64,000 bases of DNA, from the NCBI GenBank assembly GCA_918807975.1, contig OU964935.1:10627823-10691822 (forward strand), in the 5' to 3' direction. The position numbers were made by a program, and so were the translations under genes. The notes under the pieces were generated by a model. It was given only the letters and a program-made list of their open reading frames with translations. It was not told the origin of the DNA and did no database searches. Each line of letters opens with the position of its first letter. The first letter of the stretch is position 1. Shown one piece after another: positions 57,866 through 64,000 of the stretch. This stretch comes from Aplidium turbinatum. Taxonomy: Eukaryota > Chordata > Ascidiacea > Aplousobranchia > Polyclinidae.

Positions 57866-58339
57866 GTCGTCGGTAATCGAATTGTTATGTCTTTCTGAGA
57901 ATATTTTCAATCAAAAACCTGCGTGCAAACCACATTTCCATAAAGATATTAAATAAACCTAAACACTTATTAATTTTGAAATTTTCTAATACGATTGTCA
58001 GGTTAAACACTGAAGGAATGCAACTATTCTAACTATGTTTAAGAGCTTTTATGGCTCGTCCTCCAACGGTGCCAATCTAACATCTGGCCAGTAAACCAGA
58101 GACTATGATCTTACGAATCGTCTCAAGAAAAAGGCTTCACAATTTTCTTAGTCGTTTATTTCCTTTTTGTTTTTCTTCGGTTTGAACAATTGTTTTGATA
58201 TATCTCAATGACGCAGGTGGTTATTTAGAATTTCAAACCGCTAAATTCTGCGACCGTGCCATAGTGTTGCGACTTTGCCAACTTGTTTTAACTTACTATT
58301 AGTCCGTCCCAAGCACGTCTTACTCTGAACGTTCGCTTT
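57866..58339. other. 5' flank of the BMP3-like gene
   Basis: This should hold the 5' UTR and promoter, but no TATA box or initiator stands out. No other gene is seen. Confidence 0.4.
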
Positions 58340-58422
58340 CTGTCACTTCCACCTTTTTCTAGATCTCTTCTATGTTGACAATATCGTTTTCACTGCGATA
58401 GCCACAAATAAAAACAAACTGA
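58340..58422 (+). mobile_element. LINE-like 3' tail repeat, copy 2
   Basis: CACTTCCACCTTTTTCTAGA to AATAAAAACAAACTGA, matching the copy at 44971-45062. Confidence 0.5.
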
Positions 58423-58544
58423 GATGATGTGTGCATGAATTTAATTTACAACCCTTCTTCTCCACATTGATCAAATAAATTTCAATTATTTTTAAAGTTG
58501 TACAGTAGATATAGTGACATAACAATGCGATGCTTTTGTATCTG

Positions 58545-58606
58545 CCCCCATTGATTCAACGCCTGACGTTGAACCAATGTAAAAAAGGATTGATTCACTG
58601 GCTGGG
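58545..58606. mobile_element. Family P palindromic MITE, short copy
   Basis: CCCCATTGATTCAACGCC then GACGTTGAACCAATGTAAA and CACTGGCTGGGG. The left terminal arm is lost. Confidence 0.6.
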
Positions 58607-58946
58607 GCAGTATTGAGATGTTTATTTGGTTGAAAAACTTCTGGTTGAAACAGCTGCGTTGCAGAATTAATTTAGCGCATACAAAATTAGCACAATCTGA
58701 GATTTAATCATTAGAGAACATGGGTTAGCCTACTTTTTCTATTCATAAATTGAAACATCATTGGTTAATGGTTAGTTGATTTATTTTAAGATGTTTTAAG
58801 ATACTGCAGATCATAAATTAGAAATTTTTCTGGGATATGACATTTGAGTTGTAGAACTTTATCGGTGGAATAAACAAAACGATGGGGTTAAAATATTGCA
58901 TTTTAATAATTACAACACCGTTTGCATCTAAAGAAATACTGTACTA

Positions 58947-59015
58947 CAGTCATCCCCGCTTAATCGGACCAATTTGGCTTGGTCCCGATGTGGTCCGATT
59001 AAGCGGGGTTGACTG
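58947..59015. mobile_element. pogo/Tigger-like MITE, 69 bp
   Basis: Ends CAGTCATCCCCGCTTAATCG and CGATTAAGCGGGGTTGACTG, with TA on both sides (58945-58946, 59016-59017). Almost the whole element is inverted repeat. The ends match the pogo/Tigger style. Confidence 0.85.
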
Positions 59016-59050
59016 TATATCAATTTCTTTCTGGTGATTCTAAAAATGAC

Positions 59051-59467
59051 CATGGCCACCTGGAGATGCGGCCTGATTTGTCACATTTTGCAGATTTTGA
59101 TTACAGCTACTGCTAGTGCTTGACTGAAATTTTTTGAGATGTTTTTATTTTTTGCGGTTTCCTAAGGACATAAAACTTTTTTGTTGCCTTGGGGAAGCAG
59201 TAGCAAATGAGAAAAACTAAGTTAAAAAACGCAAAATCAGACTGTTATTGAAAATTAACAGTCTGACTAAAATCTTCGAAATCAAATTTTCTTTGTTTTT
59301 CAACATGTGAAGATGTTAAAACCTATTGTGTCATCTGGGGAAAGGAATAAAGAAAGCGTAACAATCTAATTTTTAGAAAAATTTATTTAAACATTCGCCC
59401 AAAGTTAGAAAAACCTGGAAATTTCTGCAAAATGTGACAAATCAGGCCGTATCTTTAGGTGGCCATG
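59051..59467. mobile_element. hAT-like MITE, family X, copy 2
   Basis: 417 bp, ends CATGGCCACCTGGAGATGCG and GGTGGCCATG. Target duplication AAATGAC (59044-59050, 59468-59474). Homologous to the element at 2667-3072 and a better match to a consensus inverted repeat at its left end. Confidence 0.85.
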
Positions 59468-59474
59468 AAATGAC

Positions 59475-61279
59475 ATATCCTCCAACTAAATAATTCCAAC
59501 GCTTTACCGGGAAAATATTTACTAGAGTGATGCTTCAGAGAGGAAATTTATCAGATTTTTTCAGAGGAGATTTTTAACAGGGTAAGCTACATTAAACTAT
59601 CTTGGTGCTAACACGAATTTTGACTTTTGATTTCTGTAGAACTTTTATTGCCTATAAAGCTATTTTGCTCCCAATGTTGTATTTTGAAGAAAAAACACAA
59701 CTAAGAATATTTGTTGAAGTAAACAATGATTTTTCATAAGTTTTTGCACTCAGATAAAAAGTAGTAATACCTTCCAGTGGTAGTAGAAAAGGTCTGAAAA
59801 AGATAGTGAAGTATGATTGTAAATAACATGAACTCGCTGTGAAATGTGTCAACAAATCGTTTCCGATTAAAACAATGTCGTTAAAATGGCCTTCGCTGGT
59901 AAGAGATAATGATATTATGCGCAAACACTTATGTCTTATCGCACCTTTCAACCGACTTAAGGTCAGATGCATTTCGTCAATCGGTTTTCAGACCAACAAG
60001 AAACAATTACGGACACTTCACATGTTTACTTACAGCTCGCCTCACACCTTCTGCTTGCTTATCTCCATTCCTGCTTTCTCAGATTTCTTGCTTTAAAATC
60101 TTTATTTTTTGTTAAATCAACGTTAAATAAGATTGAATAAACACACAAGGATATCGAGTAACATTCAACTTTCAAAACGTTTTTCTTATCACTCATTGTG
60201 TGTGTGAAGAGAACAAGCTGCATAATTGACCCGCTTTTCAAACGAAGTGCATCATTAAATATAACTGTTATCTTAACAATTAACAAATAAAAATCTCGCT
60301 TGCCTCAAACATTAAAATAAGTTATTTCAATGAACTTTTGTGGTCACTGTAAAACTTCTCACTCGAAAGTTGATTTATAAATTACTTATGAATTTCTAAG
60401 CAGAGTGATTTACATTTAAAAGGCATACGTATTTACGTCCGTGTTAACCGCCCCCAGTGCTCTCCAGCCGGAGAAGGGCACGGCTATTTAGGGGCCCACT
60501 CATTTTAGTCTGTTCAATGTTTTTTGACTGTTTAGAAAAGCATAAACGCCACTACAGAAGCTCGATAGTCAACAGTGTAAAATAATCATGCAAGGTTGTA
60601 TTTACTGCTTTCAAATCAGCGACTTTCGGCAAGTAAACTGTAAAGTTTCACAAAGCGGATTAACGGAGTAAAAAGTTTTTTGTGTCTCACAATGTCCTAA
60701 AATTGTGTCTCACAATTTTTGTATTCCGAAGTAAGCTGCACTGCTCACTGAAATAGCTTAGTTAATTAACAATTTAATTGATAAATTTCAGTGTTAATGG
60801 AGATTTAGCCTCCTGAAAGGCTATACTGTAGGCCTACCACAGCGACTAGGCTATGCAAAATTTTAAGAAATAAATTATTGAAATCCTTCTGTGATCGCAA
60901 ATAAAGTTTTTTGAAATTGTAGTCTAACTTAAATTTTAAACTAAACTTTCTACACAAATTCAATTTTAATTTGATCAATTTGGTTGCATGCAAAGCAACC
61001 TATGGTCGCAAGTATGGTTACATACAAAATGTGTATCTTGATGAATCTATCTTACAGTATAAATGTTGCTTTGTTAAAACGTTGGTTCTTCCCAAACTTT
61101 TTTCAAATATTACTTTTTTTACTTTTTTTTTCTAAAAAATCATAGAACAGCTTTGCTTAAATGATTAATGTGAATTTTTTCCCTACATTGATAGAGTTTG
61201 CGCTCATAACACAACTCTTGCTTGTCCTATTTTTAAGAGCCATCACTAAACATAAGGGCCCACTAGCGAATTTCGTAGA
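59475..61279. other. Noncoding stretch
   Basis: AT-rich; short frames only; no domain or element recognised. Confidence 0.5.
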
Positions 61280-61760
61280 CTCTCAATCAAACTGAAATCA
61301 AATATTTTCAACACCTACGTTTTACCAGTCGTGCTGTACAGTCTAGAATGCGTATATTGGACATCATCAACAATGAAAAAACTCACTAACTTACCTAACA
61401 AAATCACATCATGAGAAGCATGACCAACAAAAGGCTACTTGACCACACGAAAACAGAAGATCTTTTAACTATGACAAAACCACATCCAATTGCAGAAATA
61501 ATACTGTAAAATCAAAAGTTTTAAAACTGTTCGGCCACACTAAAAGATCACAATTCGAAATCAGCAAAGTTTGCACAGAAGGCAAAGTAGAAGGAAAAAG
61601 AAAACGTGGCAGACAACCAAACCGATGGCAAGACAACATCCAATCATGGACCGGACTCAACTTGGCGACACTGGGCGAGTTGGCTCAAAATCGCCACTCT
61701 TGGAAGCAAATAACCCATGTTGATGCGCAATCTGCTGCAGGCGGAGATGACGACTGATGA
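61280..61760 (+). mobile_element. LINE 3' fragment (reverse transcriptase C-terminal region)
   Basis: Translation gives FNTYVLPVVLYSLECVYW, then after frame breaks LFGHTKRSQFEISKV, EGKVEGKRKRGRQPNRWQDN and ELAQNRHSWKQI, ending in a stop near 61756 followed by a GAT-rich tail. This is the usual tail of non-LTR reverse transcriptases. It is 5'-truncated and broken. Confidence 0.8.
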
Positions 61761-62322
61761 TGAAGATGGTGTTCACGCGATCCTAGATTCTACCTGCTTA
61801 TGATGAACCGACGCATAGGACGTTTCTCATCCTTCGTGAAGTTAAATTTAGAGTGGAACATTAAGTAGGCTAAACTTTTTTTGCTTTGATGCATAATCTA
61901 AACTGGATGTGTCAGACTTTACATCGTCCTTTTTGTGGCTGCAAACTCTTTAGGAAATCCAGCTTCATTGCGAGTTCAGAAATATCTATTTTTTGTCTTT
62001 GCACGAGTTTGACATGCTAACCAACTCAATAAAAGAAGTCTTTCAAGTTCTCAGAGAAAATCTATCCACAAATTTTGTTTTAAGTTACATGAAATAAATG
62101 ATGATATTGTTTAAACTATGGGCTGTTCATTGGGCTGTATATATAAAGTTTTGCAGTTTTTCTTGAGCGTTAATAACAGTAATTTTTTGTACTCAAATCT
62201 TTCAACACTGACTAGACTCCATTCAGTTTGTCAAGCAACCAAAAAATGCTGTAAACTGTGAGCAAAAAACAACAAATTCGTTTACAAAAAATTACACTCA
62301 ATGAACAGACGAAACAAGAATA

Positions 62323-62425
62323 CAGGGCTGGTTGTGGAGTCGGAGGGATTTTGGCGTGTTCGGAGTCGGCCAGTTACTGCATAAACCAAGAAGAGTCGTA
62401 CATTTTTTCGCCTGACTCCACAGCC
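62323..62425. mobile_element. Possible short hAT MITE
   Basis: CAGGGCTGGTTGTGGAGTCG at the left and CGCCTGACTCCACAGCC at the right form a rough inverted repeat like the widespread GTGGAGTCGGAG hAT ends. No clear target duplication. Confidence 0.45.
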
Positions 62426-64000
62426 AAGAATGAGTCTTCTACTAGTCAGCATAGTTGTGAACTGAGCAAAGAACAGTTAAGCAAGTGATATTGAGCTTGC
62501 AACATTTCAGTAAGTCTTTGAATTTGGTAAATGATAAAACTGAGAAAGTAACAATTGAGCAAGCGGCAACATGACATGTCACAAGTCAGCATATTCAGTT
62601 TAGCAAGCTATGATCAAGCAAGTCCGATGCAAGGTGAAAGTCTCATTTACTTGCTTGGATAGTAGCTGAAATGTAAATGCTGAGGTGAAGCACTTGCTGA
62701 GTTGTTGCATGCCGGAGGGATCTGACGACTTGCAAGAATACATGCACATAGATGTTCTATGAGAATATGTTCTCATAGAATCTTTCACGTGTAACTTTCA
62801 ATTATTAACATCAATCTTCACACATAGTGAAACATGGTCTGGTATTAGTCGCTAGTCTTTCAAAAGATGACTAATGACATGAAAAAATGTTTCATAATTG
62901 CTAGGATATAAATATAAAAAATACTTTTAATTGCCCAAGCAGTAGCTTTGGGTACTTGAGGAAAAGTAAAAAAACTAGTTGTGGTATCCCCCCACATTGT
63001 AGTTGAAGATTAAGATTTTAAATGGACGGGAAAGCAAGGAAATCAACCTTCGTGTCCACCTTCAGACAAGCCTTTGAGTAGCTTGCCAAAGACACGCTCT
63101 TGAACCAGCGCCCTCTCGAAGGTCAAACAAGGGCTCTCAGCACTCAACAATGCAGCCGACAAGTAAAAGGCGACGAAAAGAACAAGGTTTACATTTAATG
63201 GCGAATCTAAGGGTTTAACTTTCTAAAAAGATGCTATGAAATTGCTGTTGACACACAAAACTAAATTAATTAGTCATTATAGTAACTTATTTGCATGTAG
63301 CTTTAAAATAGTTACCACGATTTCGCTTCATGGTCCAACTCACAACAGAATATTTTCAATTAGCCAGGTTAGGGTTGTTTGTTGAAAATAAATCTCTTGC
63401 TATTGTCTATTATGGCGACAAAGATAATGAGAAAATAAGTAGGCTATATAAAGTAAAAGGCATTTTTGTAAATTGTGAATATCACTCTTCTCTAGCACAA
63501 AGTGATCGGTCAAATTAACTCAAATGAAAAGGAAAAGAATCCAAGTGAAGTGCATAGAGTAAACGTTAAACTGAAAAGGCGCATGCTCTCCTAAGGTTTT
63601 GGTATCATAAAAGTCATAGTTTGCAGTTATTTCCTGCGAAATAACCTACATATGTAGATTGTAGAGGTAAGAGCTGAATGTAGCGCAAATGCCCTTTCCA
63701 GTGTTGCATTTGAAGTGATTTGCATAAATAGGTTCATTTTTAGGACAATGTAAAGCTATTAATTCTTCAACAAAGATGTACGCATCATCATACATAATTA
63801 TATTGCATATATGATAGCTTACACAATAAACAACTTACCGAAGAAAAGCGATATTTTCTTGATATGAGAACAAATCCTCTATCCCTACAAATATTATTTT
63901 TATCTTTTCCTGCCCTTGCGGTTTAAATATTATTATCTATCCGCACAACTTTGAAGAGCGGCATTCCATTCCGTAATTAGCGCAAGTGAAAGAACGTCTT
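62426..64000. other. Noncoding stretch to window end
   Basis: No supported gene or element. Short frames lack family features. Exons of a gene lying mostly outside cannot be excluded. Confidence 0.4.

Noticed and set aside
57866-57910. Extending the BMP3-like start upstream to 57910
   Set aside because: The upstream start would be TTG; the ATG at 57865 opens the signal peptide directly.

Overview
The window looks like invertebrate deuterostome nuclear DNA, most likely from a tunicate (ascidian). The reasons are AT-rich sequence, short genes split by many small GT-AG introns, very dense small transposons, a BMP3-type TGF-beta ligand, and a Pur-alpha gene cut into nine exons. The species is an inference; nothing in the window names it. 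Three host protein genes are well supported, and almost everything else is mobile-element sequence or plain noncoding DNA.

1-19 kb, plus strand: the 3' part of a greatly expanded prosaposin gene. Its 5' end lies outside the window. Thirty-six coding exons are readable, all with phase-0 introns. They encode about 1180 residues: thirteen saposin B-type modules followed by the short C-terminal saposin A-type domain and a stop. The first four modules use four exons each and form a tandem duplicate of a two-module block. The last nine mostly use two exons each and include a near-identical triplicated cassette. The introns are full of insertions, above all a small palindromic foldback element.

19-30 kb, minus strand: the single Pur-alpha homologue, 9 exons and about 304 residues, with three PUR repeats and an acidic tail. 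Its introns hold a broken mariner/Tc1 transposon, a LINE fragment, a hAT transposon remnant and several MITEs.

30-45 kb: a mobile-element nest. Three hAT-like elements sit one inside the other, each with its own 8-bp target duplication. The innermost contains a young BEL/Pao LTR retrotransposon with nearly identical LTRs. That element is interrupted by a fourth hAT-like element, which carries a Penelope-like fragment and a piggyBac-like MITE.

45-52 kb: no host gene seen. The stretch holds an inverted minisatellite array, a TIR element with a tRNA-like core and a tRNA-derived SINE with a 17-bp target duplication. 52-58 kb, minus strand: a complete five-exon BMP3/GDF10-type ligand gene with signal peptide, long basic prodomain and seven-cysteine mature domain. 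58-64 kb: MITEs and LINE remnants, with no host gene recognised.

The three genes do not form a functional unit: lysosomal lipid handling, nucleic-acid binding and secreted signalling. They only share a repeat-rich neighbourhood.
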